Numbered from the stretch's first letter, positions 9,012 through 18,329 are shown. The stretch: DNA of 64,000 nucleotides from Nocardia aurea (GCF_003123685.1 NZ_QCYJ01000175.1:1-64000), one strand, 5' to 3'. Numbers and translations are program-made. The notes: a model not told the origin generated them from the sequence alone.

Positions 9012-9431
9012 TCAGCGCAGGGCTTTCTGCGCGCCCTTGATGAACTGGTTGATCAAGTTCTTCAGTCCGAATTCGAGCACCTTGGCCGGAACGGGCAGAC
9101 TGGGCTCGGACTCCATCGTGTACGAGACGAGGGTGCCGTTGTCGGCGTCGGTGAAGGTGATGATGCCGACGTGGCGTTTCACCGGCGCGCCCTTGACGAT
9201 CTTGTATTCCATGCGCTCGCCCGGGACCAGTTTCGTGGTCTCCTCCAGCAGGCCCACGCCGCCCTTGCCGATCAGGTACTGCGCGCCCACACCTTCGGGG
9301 GTCGGTGAGCCCGGCCGCTTGAGCGTGAAATCGACCGGCACGTAGGGATTGATCCCGTCACGTGCGGCGAAGAATTGATAGACGACTTCACGCGGGGCGG
9401 CGATGACGGCATCGACGGTCGTGCTTGCCAT
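9012..9431 (-). CDS. SRPBCC-fold (polyketide cyclase-like) protein
   Basis: This 139-residue single-domain START/Bet v1-like protein begins ASTTVDAVIAAPREVVYQFF and ends with the long C-terminal helix (VLEFGLKNLINQFIKGAQKAL) typical of the fold. The ATG start is preceded by AGGAG. Such proteins bind hydrophobic ligands in a central cavity; the ligand here is unknown. It is divergent from the LysR gene, which may control it. An inverted repeat CTGTC-TGT-GACAG at 9449-9461 lies just upstream of its RBS. Confidence 0.82.
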   Translation of the reverse strand: MASTTVDAVIAAPREVVYQFFAARDGINPYVPVDFTLKRPGSPTPEGVGAQYLIGKGGVGLLEETTKLVPGERMEYKIVKGAPVKRHVGIITFTDADNGTLVSYTMESEPSLPVPAKVLEFGLKNLINQFIKGAQKALR

Positions 9432-9611
9432 GGTGTCTCCTCTACGAACTGTCTGTGACAGGAAGTGTATAGGTACCCTGACGAAATCCCGCGAGACGAT
9501 ATCGCCCGCGGGCGAGGGTGCACAGAATCGTTCTGATCGTAAGGATTTCCGGGGCGCTCGCGACTGCGCATGATAGATGCCGGGTGCCGGCAGCAGTCGA
9601 AGCGAGGGTTC

Positions 9612-10517
9612 ATGTACGACATTCGACGCCTCATCCTGTTGCGCGACCTGGCGGAGCGCAACACCATGACGGCGGTCTCGGAGTTGCACGGCATCACCAC
9701 ATCGGCCGTGTCACAGCAATTGCGGATTCTGGAGGACGAGGTCGGCACCGTGCTGACCCGGCGTGAGGGCAGGGTGCTGCGGCTGACCCCGGCCGGTCGC
9801 ATACTCGTCGACCACACCTCGCGGATCGTCGCGGCACTGGAGGAGGCCGAGAGCGCGGTCGCGGCCACCGCCGAGGCGGTCACCGGGGTACTCACACTGG
9901 CGACGTTCCGGACGGCGCAGACCCGGCTCGCGCTGCCCGCCGCGGCCAGGCTCAAGCGTGAGTACCCGGCGCTGCGCATCCGCCTGGTCGACCAGATGCC
10001 CGTCGACTCGGTTCCCGCCGTGCGCCAGCAGGAGGTCGATCTGGCGATCACCTACTCCTACTCGTTCCGGGCCAGGGATCTGCCGTTCGGGCTGTCGTCG
10101 GAATTCCTCTTCAGCGATCCGTTGGTGCTGCTCGCCCCGCCCGGTCTCCGTGAACGCGCCGCGCAGCAGGGGCTGGTCGCCGCGCGCGATGCCGACTGGA
10201 TCGCGGCCCGCGACGGCGCGCCCTCCATCGTGTCGGTCGTATACGCCTGCGGCGAAGCCGGTTTCGCGCCGAGGATCGAACATCGCAGTGGCAGCTTCGA
10301 CGGGATGGCGGAGATGGTGGCGCACGGTCTCGGTGTCGCCATCGTGCCGGAAATGTCGGTGGCCGAACATCATCGGGAGCTGATCGCGTGCACCATCGCC
10401 GACGGCTCACGTCAGATCGGGGTCACCTATCGCCAGGCGTCGCTGGAACGACCGGCCGTGGCCGCGGCGATCCGCGCGCTACGGCTGACCGTGCTGCCGA
10501 CGCAGCTGGCTTCGTGA
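9612..10517 (+). CDS. LysR-family transcriptional regulator
   Basis: The 301-residue protein has a winged helix-turn-helix at residues 3-62 (TSAVSQQLRILEDEVGTVL, then RLTPAGRIL), a coiled linker and a periplasmic-binding-protein-like effector domain (residues about 90-295). The ATG start was chosen because LysR domains begin with YDIRRLILLRDLA-like sequence. It is transcribed away from the SRPBCC gene, the common arrangement for a regulator and its target. The effector is unknown. Confidence 0.92.
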   Translation: MYDIRRLILLRDLAERNTMTAVSELHGITTSAVSQQLRILEDEVGTVLTRREGRVLRLTPAGRILVDHTSRIVAALEEAESAVAATAEAVTGVLTLATFRTAQTRLALPAAARLKREYPALRIRLVDQMPVDSVPAVRQQEVDLAITYSYSFRARDLPFGLSSEFLFSDPLVLLAPPGLRERAAQQGLVAARDADWIAARDGAPSIVSVVYACGEAGFAPRIEHRSGSFDGMAEMVAHGLGVAIVPEMSVAEHHRELIACTIADGSRQIGVTYRQASLERPAVAAAIRALRLTVLPTQLAS

Positions 10518-10667
10518 GTGTCGCGGCGCACCCGCGGATTCGCCGGTGAATCGTGACCGATTGGAATCACGGTGATCGAGTCCGTTGTTCCGAAACGTGT
10601 CGTGGCACAGCGTGAAAGGCGGCCCTGGATGTACCGGGGGTGACCGAGACGAGGAGGGAGCCAGCGC

Positions 10668-11981
10668 ATGGGCACACGACGTCGACCGCTCAAGACGGTG
10701 ACCGGTGTCAGCGGGGCGGTGAGCGTGTATTCGGCCGCGATCGACCCGGCGGTGTCCACGGTCGCCTCCTCGATCGAGATCGCGAAAATCGCCGAGGCGA
10801 ACAAATTCGACGCCCTGTTCGCGGCCGATCTGCTGACCTTCGGCGCGCAGGGCGCGATCGGCGCGCAGGAGCCGTTGATCTTCCTGTCCGCGCTGAGTTC
10901 GGTGACCTCCCACGTCGGCCTGATCGCCACGGTGACCACGACATTCCACCATCCGTTCAACCTCGCCAGGCTGTTCGGAACGCTCGATCACATCAGCAAC
11001 GGGCGCGCGGCGTGGAACGCCGTCACCTCCTCGGTCGGCGAGGAGAACTACGGCGACCAGGAGTTGCCGAGCCCCGAGCAGCGCTACGCGCGGGCCACCG
11101 AATCCCTCGAGGTCGTCAACGCGCTGTTCGACAGTTGGCGGCCGGGTTCGCTCACCCCCGACGGCCGCGGCGGCGCGGTACTCGATCAGGACCTGGTGGT
11201 TCCGATCGATTATCGAGGTCGGTTCTTCACGGTGCGCGGGCCGCTCAATATCCCGATCCTGCCGCAGCGCAGACCGGTTCAGTTCCAGGCCGGGCAGTCC
11301 GAGGGCGGGATCGAACTGGGCGCGCGGTTCGCCGAAGTCGTGTTCACCTCGCTGCCGACGCTGGAGGACGCCGTCACCTACACCAAGCGGATCCGTACCC
11401 GCGCCGCCGAATGGGGACGCGCGGACGGACTGCCGCTGATCATGAGTTCCTTCCACGCGACCTATGGCGCGTCGGAGGAGGAGGTCGGCCGGATCGTGCG
11501 CGAGCAGGCCGAGGCCTTCGATCTCGACGCGGGACGGGTGGCGCTGGAGGATATGTTCGGCGGCGGTGTCGACCTGTCGGGGTTGCCGCTGGACCGGCCG
11601 ATTCCGGAGCATCTGCTGCCCGATGTCACCTCGGTCAACCGTCGACGCGGTCGGGTGGAGATCTTCGGCAAACTCGCGCGTTCGGGAAAGACGTTGCGCG
11701 AGTTGATCATCGCGAGCAAGGACACCGGGCACTGGGCGGTGGCCGGTACTCCGGAACAACTCGCCGACGCGGTCCAGGAACGCTACGACGCGGGGGTGCT
11801 CGATGTCATCTCACTCGGCGGACTCGCCGACCCGCGCACCCGTGACTTCCTGCTGAACGGGCTGCTTCCCGAATTGCGCCGCCGGGGAATCGTCGGCGAC
11901 GACTACGTCGGCGACACCTTCCGCGCGAATCTCGAACTCCCGCCGCTGCCCGCGATCCCGGACCGATCGCGGGGCCGCTAG
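10668..11981 (+). CDS. FMN-dependent monooxygenase, NtaA/SnaA/DszA type
   Basis: The 437-residue luciferase-fold (TIM barrel) enzyme has an ATG preceded by GGAGGGAG. Family features include FDALFAADLL, TTTFHHPFNLARLFGTLDHISNGRAAWN and QAGQSEGG, as in the nitrilotriacetate/DszA-type two-component monooxygenases that use FMNH2 from a partner reductase. The substrate cannot be read from sequence; such enzymes often attack sulfonated, thiophenic or xenobiotic compounds. No flavin reductase gene is adjacent. Its last four bases overlap the convergent SnoaL-like gene. Confidence 0.9.
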   Translation: MGTRRRPLKTVTGVSGAVSVYSAAIDPAVSTVASSIEIAKIAEANKFDALFAADLLTFGAQGAIGAQEPLIFLSALSSVTSHVGLIATVTTTFHHPFNLARLFGTLDHISNGRAAWNAVTSSVGEENYGDQELPSPEQRYARATESLEVVNALFDSWRPGSLTPDGRGGAVLDQDLVVPIDYRGRFFTVRGPLNIPILPQRRPVQFQAGQSEGGIELGARFAEVVFTSLPTLEDAVTYTKRIRTRAAEWGRADGLPLIMSSFHATYGASEEEVGRIVREQAEAFDLDAGRVALEDMFGGGVDLSGLPLDRPIPEHLLPDVTSVNRRRGRVEIFGKLARSGKTLRELIIASKDTGHWAVAGTPEQLADAVQERYDAGVLDVISLGGLADPRTRDFLLNGLLPELRRRGIVGDDYVGDTFRANLELPPLPAIPDRSRGR

Positions 11982-12406
11982 TCGCCGGGGCGAACGGTGG
12001 TGAGTTGGGTGAGAACGCAGTACCAATCACCGTCGCGCTCGACGAACACGTCCGTGGTCCATTCGTCGGAATCGAACTCGCTGCCGTCGAACCGTGCCGT
12101 GTTGCGCACGCGGACCGAGAACACCGCGACCTCGCCGTGACGCCGGATCCGTGGTTCGCCGACCCGCGCCATGGCGGAATGCGTCAGCGTGCCCGCGCGC
12201 ACGAGTTCGAGAAATCGGGTGCCTTCGGTGATGCCGGTCTCGCCGACGAAAACCCACTCGTCGGTGACGAATTCGGCGATGCGGTCGGCGTCGTTGGCGA
12301 CGATGGCGGTCAGCCAGTCGTCGTAGCGGAGTGTCAGCGTGCGGTCGGCCTCGGAGACCTCGCAAGACACGGAAACCTCGGAGACGGTCGGCGGAGTGGA
12401 AGTCAT
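11978..12406 (-). CDS. SnoaL-like / NTF2-fold protein (DUF4440 type)
   Basis: The 142-residue product shows the cone-shaped alpha/beta fold pattern: an N-terminal helix ending in DWLTAIVANDADRIAEFVTDEWVFVGE, then four to five strands finishing with DGDWYCVLTQLTTVRP. There is no signal peptide. The family includes small enzymes and ligand binders. It is convergent with the monooxygenase gene, with a 4-bp overlap of the ends. The function is not identifiable. Confidence 0.75.
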   Translation of the reverse strand: MTSTPPTVSEVSVSCEVSEADRTLTLRYDDWLTAIVANDADRIAEFVTDEWVFVGETGITEGTRFLELVRAGTLTHSAMARVGEPRIRRHGEVAVFSVRVRNTARFDGSEFDSDEWTTDVFVERDGDWYCVLTQLTTVRPGD

Positions 12407-12456
12407 ATCGTCAAACTACGTCCGCGGCTACCCGCGGTCTTGGACGAATGGAACAG

Positions 12457-12494
12457 CACGGTTCCGGCGACGCGCTCGCATCGCCGGAACCGTG
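12457..12494. terminator. Strong hairpin after the SHOCT-protein gene
   Basis: A perfect 14-bp stem, CACGGTTCCGGCGA/TCGCCGGAACCGTG, has a 10-nt loop. It lies just past the stop of the minus-strand SHOCT gene at 12505. Confidence 0.8.
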
Positions 12495-12504
12495 TGCACG
12501 CGGT

Positions 12505-12879
12505 CTATTGCAGCGCGGTGCGCTTGATCTGTTCGAATTCCTCCGCGGTGATCGCGCCGTCGTCCAGCAGTTTCTTGCCGTTCGCGATCTGCGCCGTCGG
12601 GTCGGAGCCCGCGACCTGCCTGATGTAGGCGTCCTGGGCCTGTTTCAGCTGGATCGTGTCCGCGGCGCGGCGCTCGGCCATCCCCTTGCCGCGCACCACC
12701 AGGTACACCAGGGCGGTGATGAACGGGAATATGAGCAGGAAGACCACCCAGATCGCCTTCGCCCAGCCCGAGGTCTCGTGATCCCGGAAAAGGTCCATCA
12801 GGATCGAGAACATCACCATCAGATAGGCGATGAAGAAGAAGCTCACCACGATGAACCAGATAATGTCCCAAAAATCCAT
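12505..12879 (-). CDS. Two-TM membrane protein with C-terminal SHOCT domain
   Basis: The 124-residue protein has two transmembrane helices at about residues 5-28 and 40-62 (WAKAIWVVFLLIFPFITALVYLVV, a PLDc_N-like pair) joined by DLFRDHETSG. Its short C-terminal SHOCT domain is seen in GKKLLDDGAITAEEFEQIKRTAL. SHOCT domains follow membrane or enzymatic modules and probably mediate oligomerisation. The role is unknown. It is divergent from steA across about 290 bases. Confidence 0.85.
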   Translation of the reverse strand: MDFWDIIWFIVVSFFFIAYLMVMFSILMDLFRDHETSGWAKAIWVVFLLIFPFITALVYLVVRGKGMAERRAADTIQLKQAQDAYIRQVAGSDPTAQIANGKKLLDDGAITAEEFEQIKRTALQ

Positions 12880-13169
12880 GTCGTTCGCCCTTCCGGAGGC
12901 CGCGGCGCGTATGCGCCCTCAGCACGATGTGGTCGCGTTGTGATACGACGTGGCATCACCTTCCCGCCCACGCGGCCGGATTTCCTCACACGATGCGGGT
13001 GATTCCGGTCGCGATGCCGGTAATTAGCCGCAGTCGGGATCGCGGCGTCGTCACGGCGACACGGACCCCTCGGTCCGGTTTCGGCGCGGACCGTATCACA
13101 GTGACGAATGTGCGGGCTGGTGCGGCGCGCCTCCATCGAAAGTCGTGGTCCAACAGCCATTATCGGGCC

Positions 13170-14378
13170 ATGAAGATGCCGGCGCTGCTGTCGAGGACGA
13201 CCGAATCGCTGCCAGGCCTGACCGGGGTGGCCCGGGTCGATCGCAATACTCGTCGTTTGCTGCGGCGCGCCGGAGTCGGTGACGTCGTGGTCATCGACGA
13301 GATGGACCTGGATCGGATGACCGCCGACCGCCTCATCGAGGCCGGTGTCGTCGCGGTGATCAACACCTCGCCGTCGATCTCGGGGCGCTACCCCAACCTC
13401 GGTCCGGAAGTGCTCGTGGCCAACGGCATCCTGCTGCTCGACACGGTGACCTCGGACGCCTTCACCAAGATCAAGGACGGCGCCAAGGTCCGCATCGCCG
13501 ACGGTGTCGTCTACGCGGACAAATTCGGCAAGAAGGAACCCGAGGTCCTGGTCGAGACCATCGAACTGACCGAAGCGGCGATCGCGGAACGGATGGTCGC
13601 CGCCCGCAGCGGTCTCGCGGACCACCTCGAGGCGTTCGCCGGAAACACCATCGAATTCGTCCGCACCGAGAGCGCGTTGCTGATCGACGGCATCGGCGTG
13701 CCCGAACTCGAACTGTCCATGAAGAACCGGCACGTGGTCGTGGTCGCCGACGGCTCCGACCACGCGGAGGACCTCAAGCGGCTCAAGCCGTTCATCAAGG
13801 AGTACGCCCCGATCATGGTCGGCGTCGGGCGTGGCGCCGACACCCTGGTGAAACACGGCTACCGGCCGGATCTGATCGTCGGCGATCCGGACGAGATCAC
13901 CACGGCCACACTCAAATGCGGCGCCGAGGTGATCCTGCCCGCCGATACCGACGGGCACGCCAGGGGACTGGAGCGGATCCAGGATCTCGGAATCGGCGCG
14001 ACCACCTTCCCGTCCTCGGGCGCCCCCGCCGATCTGGCCCTGCTGCTCGCGGATCATCACGGTGCGGCGCTGATCGTGACCGCGGGCGCCGCCGCCTCCC
14101 TGGACGACTTCTTCGACCGAGGCAGGCGCGACAGCAATCCGGCGACCTTCCTGACCCGGCTCAAGGTCGGCACCAAACTGATGGACGCCAAGGCCGTCGG
14201 CACGCTCTACCGCAACCGCATGTCCGGTGTGGCCATCGCCATGGTGGTGCTCGCGGCCCTGGTCGCGGTGATCGTGGTCTTACTCGCCTCCAACACCGGC
14301 GGCGAAACCCTGAACTGGACGATCGACACCTGGAACCGGTTCGCGCTGTGGGTGCAGGGCCTGGCAGGCAGTAGCTAG
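13170..14378 (+). CDS. steA: SteA-type cell envelope protein, Rv1697-like
   Basis: The 402-residue protein has a thiamine-pyrophosphokinase-like catalytic fold (HVVVVADGSDHAEDLKRLK, VGVGRGADTL, LIVGDPDEITT, DADGHARGLERI-type segment) and a C-terminal membrane helix (VAIAMVVLAALVAVIVVLL) followed by about 30 residues. It is colinear with Rv1697. In Corynebacterium, SteA and its partner SteB are reported to act in cell separation. ATG at 13170 fits family length (about 393); upstream sequence in frame is not protein-like. The next gene is its known partner. Confidence 0.88.
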   Translation: MKMPALLSRTTESLPGLTGVARVDRNTRRLLRRAGVGDVVVIDEMDLDRMTADRLIEAGVVAVINTSPSISGRYPNLGPEVLVANGILLLDTVTSDAFTKIKDGAKVRIADGVVYADKFGKKEPEVLVETIELTEAAIAERMVAARSGLADHLEAFAGNTIEFVRTESALLIDGIGVPELELSMKNRHVVVVADGSDHAEDLKRLKPFIKEYAPIMVGVGRGADTLVKHGYRPDLIVGDPDEITTATLKCGAEVILPADTDGHARGLERIQDLGIGATTFPSSGAPADLALLLADHHGAALIVTAGAAASLDDFFDRGRRDSNPATFLTRLKVGTKLMDAKAVGTLYRNRMSGVAIAMVVLAALVAVIVVLLASNTGGETLNWTIDTWNRFALWVQGLAGSS

Positions 14379-14410
14379 CGCGATCGGTCCGTCACGAGCG
14401 TAGGAGCGTC

Positions 14411-15355
14411 ATGATCTCGTTTCGCCAGCACGCGATAGCGATCGTCGCGATCTTCCTCGCGCTCGCGATCGGGGTGGTGCTCGGATCCCAGACGCTCGCG
14501 GCGGACATGCTGTCCGGACTGCGCTCGGACCGGACCGAACTGAGCAGGCGGGTCGAGGAGTACTCCGCGCGGAATCGGCAGCTGACCGACGAACTCAACG
14601 CCGCGGATCGTTTCCTCGCGGGGTCGGCGGGACGCGTGCTCGGGGGAACGCTCACCGGCCGCAGCGTCGTGGTGTTCACCACACCCGACGCCGATCCGGC
14701 CGATGTCGAATCGGTGATCAGGGGACTGGAGACCGCGGGCGCCCCGGTGACCGGACGTCTCGCGCTGACCGACGCCTTCCTCGACTCCGGCGAGGGTGAC
14801 CGGATGCGTGCCGCCATGACCAATGTGATCCCGGCCGGGGCGCAGCTGCGCACCGGCGCGGTCGATCAGGGCAGCATGGCGGGCGATCTGCTCGGGCTGG
14901 TGCTGCTGCTCGACCCGGGTAACGGCGCGCCGCGCAGCACCCCGCAGGAACTCAGCCTGGTGCTGGAGACATTGCGCGGCGGCGGCTTCGTGGCCGAAGC
15001 GGACGCGCCGATCGCGCCCGCCCAGCTCGCCGTGGTGATCACCGGCAACGGCGCCAAGGCCGCCGAGAACGCCCAGGGGGCCAATATCGCCCGGTTCACC
15101 GGCGCGCTGCGCGGTCGCGGCTCAGGGGCGATTCTGGCGGGCCGTGCCGGGGCGGCGGACGATCCCGGTCCGATCGGTGTCATCCGTTCGGACCCGGCGA
15201 TGGCCGCGGCCGTCACCACCGTCGACAATCTGGACCGCGAGATCGGTCGGGTCACCGCGGTCCTCGGACTGACCGAACAGCTGAACGGTGCCGCCGGGCG
15301 TTACGGCACGGGGACCAGGGCGACCTCGCTGACACTGGCCGCCCCGCCACGCTGA
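14411..15355 (+). CDS. mctB: MctB/SteB-type envelope protein (Rv1698-like)
   Basis: This 314-residue protein has an uncleaved N-terminal membrane anchor (residues about 8-26, AIAIVAIFLALAIGVVLGS), then a coiled coil (RTELSRRVEEYSARNRQLTDE) and a folded extracytoplasmic domain. The M. tuberculosis homologue Rv1698 is called the copper transport protein MctB and was proposed as an outer-membrane channel; the Corynebacterium homologue SteB binds SteA. The gene follows steA by 32 bases. Which of the two proposed roles holds here cannot be decided from sequence. Confidence 0.9.
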   Translation: MISFRQHAIAIVAIFLALAIGVVLGSQTLAADMLSGLRSDRTELSRRVEEYSARNRQLTDELNAADRFLAGSAGRVLGGTLTGRSVVVFTTPDADPADVESVIRGLETAGAPVTGRLALTDAFLDSGEGDRMRAAMTNVIPAGAQLRTGAVDQGSMAGDLLGLVLLLDPGNGAPRSTPQELSLVLETLRGGGFVAEADAPIAPAQLAVVITGNGAKAAENAQGANIARFTGALRGRGSGAILAGRAGAADDPGPIGVIRSDPAMAAAVTTVDNLDREIGRVTAVLGLTEQLNGAAGRYGTGTRATSLTLAAPPR

Positions 15356-15366
15356 CGGCATCCTCC

Positions 15367-15385
15367 CGGCGGATCTTTTCCGCCG
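15367..15385. terminator. Hairpin between convergent mctB and tautomerase genes
   Basis: The stem CGGCGGA/TCCGCCG (7 bp) has a T-rich 5-nt loop. It lies between two converging genes and is short, so it is a moderate candidate. Confidence 0.5.
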
Positions 15386-15424
15386 AACCGTGCTCGTGAG
15401 CGCGCGGGGCGACTCGTACCGACT

Positions 15425-15850
15425 TCAGCCGCGCTCGGTCGCCGCGAGCGCCTTCAACTCCGCGAACCGCACGATATTGCCCGCCGCGCCCCAGGTGCCC
15501 TCGGGCTGTTCGTGGATCAGGACCCACACCCGCAGACCGTCGTCCTCGCCGAGTCCGGCGGCCGCGAGGATGTCGGCGGTCACCTGCTGGACCAGGCCCG
15601 CCTTCCGGCGGTCGGACAGCGCGCCTTCCGGCACGGTCACATCGACCCGGAACCGGGGCAGGTCGTCCGCGGCGTTGACGAATCCCCCGGGCGCCACCTC
15701 CTCGACGAGGCACCAGGACTGCGCCCGGAAGAACGGGGTGTCGGGTGCGCCCTCCCAGTGCAACAGCGTGGTGATGAGGGTTTTCTGCAATTCGGCGCGG
15801 GTCGGGGCGGGCAGCGCTCCGGCGGGGAGTGTGAGTTGGATCATCGGCAT
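15425..15850 (-). CDS. Tautomerase-superfamily protein
   Basis: The 141-residue product begins MPMIQLTLP, placing Pro-2 in the position of the catalytic N-terminal proline once Met is removed. Length and a second beta-alpha-beta unit (LPRFRVDVTVPEGALSDRRK, then LRVWVLIHEQPEGTWGAAGN) match the longer 4-oxalocrotonate tautomerase-like proteins. The substrate is unknown. A GGAG-like RBS precedes ATG. It is divergent from a TetR regulator, with a palindromic operator between them. Confidence 0.85.
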   Translation of the reverse strand: MPMIQLTLPAGALPAPTRAELQKTLITTLLHWEGAPDTPFFRAQSWCLVEEVAPGGFVNAADDLPRFRVDVTVPEGALSDRRKAGLVQQVTADILAAAGLGEDDGLRVWVLIHEQPEGTWGAAGNIVRFAELKALAATERG

Positions 15851-15862
15851 GGGAACTCCCTG

Positions 15863-15912
15863 GTTATAACGACTGTTATATTCCGAGGACGCTACGCTAT
15901 GACAGTCGTTCT
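15863..15912. promoter_or_regulatory. Probable TetR operators between tautomerase and TetR genes
   Basis: A perfect palindrome TATAAC-GACT-GTTATA lies about 15 bases upstream of the tautomerase start. A second, imperfect copy in inverse orientation, ATGACAGTCGTTCTA (compare ATAACAGTCGTTATA), lies just before the TetR gene. Two copies in an AT-poor genome suggest binding by the adjacent TetR protein at both promoters. Confidence 0.65.
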
Positions 15913-15928
15913 AGGCAAGGAGATGCGG

Positions 15929-16510
15929 ATGGTCGAGTCGCGGGCGCGGGACCGGATGGTGGTCGCGGCGGCCGACATGCTGCGCCGACGCGGTCTGAAC
16001 GCGACCAGCGTCCGCGAACTGGCCAAACACTCGGGTGCGCCACTCGGGTCGACCTACCACTACTTTCCCGGCGGCAAATCCCAGCTCGCCACCGAAGCGG
16101 TCCGCCTCGTGGACGGTCTCGTCGCGCGGAAACTGGCGAAGGATCTGTCTGCCGGGCCGGTCGTCGCGCTGCGTGAATTCGTCGACATGTGGAGAAAGGT
16201 CGTGCTCGACAGCGATTTTCGCGCGGGTTGCCCGGTGCTGGCCGTCTCGGTGGAGGATCTGCCCGATACCGACGATCCGCGGCTGGCCGCTGCCGCTGCG
16301 TTCGATCAGTGGACCGGATTGCTGGCCGATTCGCTGCGTGCCCACGGCGCGGCCGACGCCGTCGCCACCCGGACCGCCACCCTGATCGTGGCCGCGCTGG
16401 AGGGTTGCGTCGCGATCTGTCGCGCGCAGCGCGACACCGCGGCGATGGATCGGACCGCCGACGCCCTGGAAGAGGTCGTGCGCGGTGTCATCGGCCATTC
16501 CGGCGGCTGA
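15929..16510 (+). CDS. TetR-family transcriptional regulator
   Basis: The 193-residue regulator has a helix-turn-helix at residues about 8-55 (TSVRELAKHSGAPLGSTYHYFPGGKSQLA) and a C-terminal TetR_C ligand domain of the type seen with LmrA/YxaF regulators. ATG at 15929 is chosen because AAGGAG sits six bases before it; the ATG at 15899 lies inside the second operator copy. It is divergent from the tautomerase gene, its likely target, and probably autorepressed. Confidence 0.9.
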   Translation: MVESRARDRMVVAAADMLRRRGLNATSVRELAKHSGAPLGSTYHYFPGGKSQLATEAVRLVDGLVARKLAKDLSAGPVVALREFVDMWRKVVLDSDFRAGCPVLAVSVEDLPDTDDPRLAAAAAFDQWTGLLADSLRAHGAADAVATRTATLIVAALEGCVAICRAQRDTAAMDRTADALEEVVRGVIGHSGG

Positions 16511-16607
16511 AACCGGAACCGTGGCGGAAAACGGGATGGCAGCGACTTTCGGGCAAACGGGCGTGGCGGTCGAGCGACCGGGCGCATCCGTGTTACCGTG
16601 AAGACCC

Positions 16608-18329
16608 GTGGGTCAAACACGGATTCAGGCGCGAACTGCCACGAAACATATCTTCGTCAGTGGTGGAGTCGCCTCCTCATTGGGCAAAGGCCTGACGGCT
16701 TCCAGCCTCGGTCAGCTGCTGACAGCGCGCGGGCTGCGCGTCACCATGCAGAAACTCGACCCGTATCTGAACGTCGATCCGGGCACCATGAATCCGTTCC
16801 AACACGGAGAGGTGTTCGTGACGGAGGACGGCGCCGAGACCGATCTCGACGTCGGACACTACGAGAGATTCCTCGATCGCGACCTGTCCAAGGACGCGAA
16901 TGTCACCACGGGGCAAATCTATTCGACGGTGATCGCCAAGGAACGGCGCGGGGAGTACCTCGGCGACACGGTGCAGGTGATCCCGCACATCACCGACGAG
17001 ATCAAGGACCGCATCCTCGCGATGCAGGGCCCCGATCTCCAGGGCCAGGTGCCCGACGTGGTGATCACCGAGATCGGCGGCACCGTCGGCGATATCGAAT
17101 CGCAGCCCTTCCTCGAGGCGGCTCGTCAGATCCGCCACGATGTCGGTCGCGACAACGTCTTCTTCCTGCACGTCTCGCTGGTGCCCTACCTGGCGCCGTC
17201 GGGCGAGCTGAAGACCAAGCCGACCCAGCATTCGGTGGCGGCGCTGCGCAATATCGGTATCCAGCCCGACGCGCTGATCCTGCGCTGCGATCGGGAGGTG
17301 CCCCAGGCGCTCAAGAGCAAGATCGCGCTCATGTGCGACGTCGAGGTGGACGCCTGCATCTCCACCCCGGACGCGCCGTCCATCTACGACATCCCCAAGG
17401 TGCTGCATCGGGAAGGTCTCGACGCGTACGTGGTGCGCAGGCTGGGCCTGCCGTTCCGGGATGTCGACTGGACCGTGTGGGGTGATCTGCTCGACCGGGT
17501 GCACTCTCCGCGCGAGACCGTCGAGGTGGCGCTGGTCGGCAAGTACGTCGACCTGCCCGACGCGTACCTGTCGGTGACCGAGGCGCTGCGCGCGGGCGGA
17601 TTCGCCTCGCGCGCCAAGGTGCAGATCCGCTGGGTGCCCTCCGACGAATGCGAGACCGAGGCGGGCGCGATCGCCGCTCTGCGCGACGTGGACGCGGTGC
17701 TGATCCCCGGCGGTTTCGGCATCCGCGGCATCGAGGGCAAGGTCGGCGCCATCCGTTTCGCCCGCCTGCGCGGTATCCCGCTGCTCGGGCTGTGCCTGGG
17801 CTTGCAGTGCGTGGTGATCGAGGCGGCGCGTTCGGTCGGACTGGTCGAGGCCAACTCGGCGGAATTCGAACCCGACACCCCGCATCCGGTGATCTCGACC
17901 ATGGCCGACCAGGAACAGATCGTCGCCGGTGAGGCCGATCTCGGCGGCACCATGCGTTTGGGCGCGTACCCGGCGGCGCTGGTCAAGGGATCGGTCGTGG
18001 CGAAGGCCTACGGCTCGGACAGCGTCTCGGAACGTCATCGGCACCGCTACGAGGTGAACAACGCCTACCGCGACAAGATCGCCGCGAGCGGCCTGCGGTT
18101 CAGCGGCACCTCGCCGGACGGGCACCTGGTCGAATTCGTCGAGTACCCGGCGGACGTGCATCCGTTCTTCGTCGCCACCCAGGCGCATCCGGAACTCAAG
18201 AGCCGTCCGACCCGCCCGCACCCGTTGTTCGCCGCACTGGTGTCCGCGGCGTTGAAATACAAACTGGCCGAACGACTTCCGGTGGACATCTCGGACGAGG
18301 AACTGGCCGCGGCCGACCAGAGCTCCTGA
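16608..18329 (+). CDS. pyrG: CTP synthase
   Basis: The 573-residue enzyme amidates UTP to CTP using glutamine. The N-terminal synthetase domain has FVSGGVASSLGKGLTASSLG with the P-loop. The C-terminal class I glutamine amidotransferase has the nucleophile Cys in LLGLCLGLQCVV and the His/Glu pair in QAHPELKSRPTRPHPLF. The GTG start is accepted because the synthetase fold begins within 15 residues. It corresponds to Rv1699. A hairpin terminator follows. Confidence 0.97.
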   Translation: MGQTRIQARTATKHIFVSGGVASSLGKGLTASSLGQLLTARGLRVTMQKLDPYLNVDPGTMNPFQHGEVFVTEDGAETDLDVGHYERFLDRDLSKDANVTTGQIYSTVIAKERRGEYLGDTVQVIPHITDEIKDRILAMQGPDLQGQVPDVVITEIGGTVGDIESQPFLEAARQIRHDVGRDNVFFLHVSLVPYLAPSGELKTKPTQHSVAALRNIGIQPDALILRCDREVPQALKSKIALMCDVEVDACISTPDAPSIYDIPKVLHREGLDAYVVRRLGLPFRDVDWTVWGDLLDRVHSPRETVEVALVGKYVDLPDAYLSVTEALRAGGFASRAKVQIRWVPSDECETEAGAIAALRDVDAVLIPGGFGIRGIEGKVGAIRFARLRGIPLLGLCLGLQCVVIEAARSVGLVEANSAEFEPDTPHPVISTMADQEQIVAGEADLGGTMRLGAYPAALVKGSVVAKAYGSDSVSERHRHRYEVNNAYRDKIAASGLRFSGTSPDGHLVEFVEYPADVHPFFVATQAHPELKSRPTRPHPLFAALVSAALKYKLAERLPVDISDEELAAADQSS

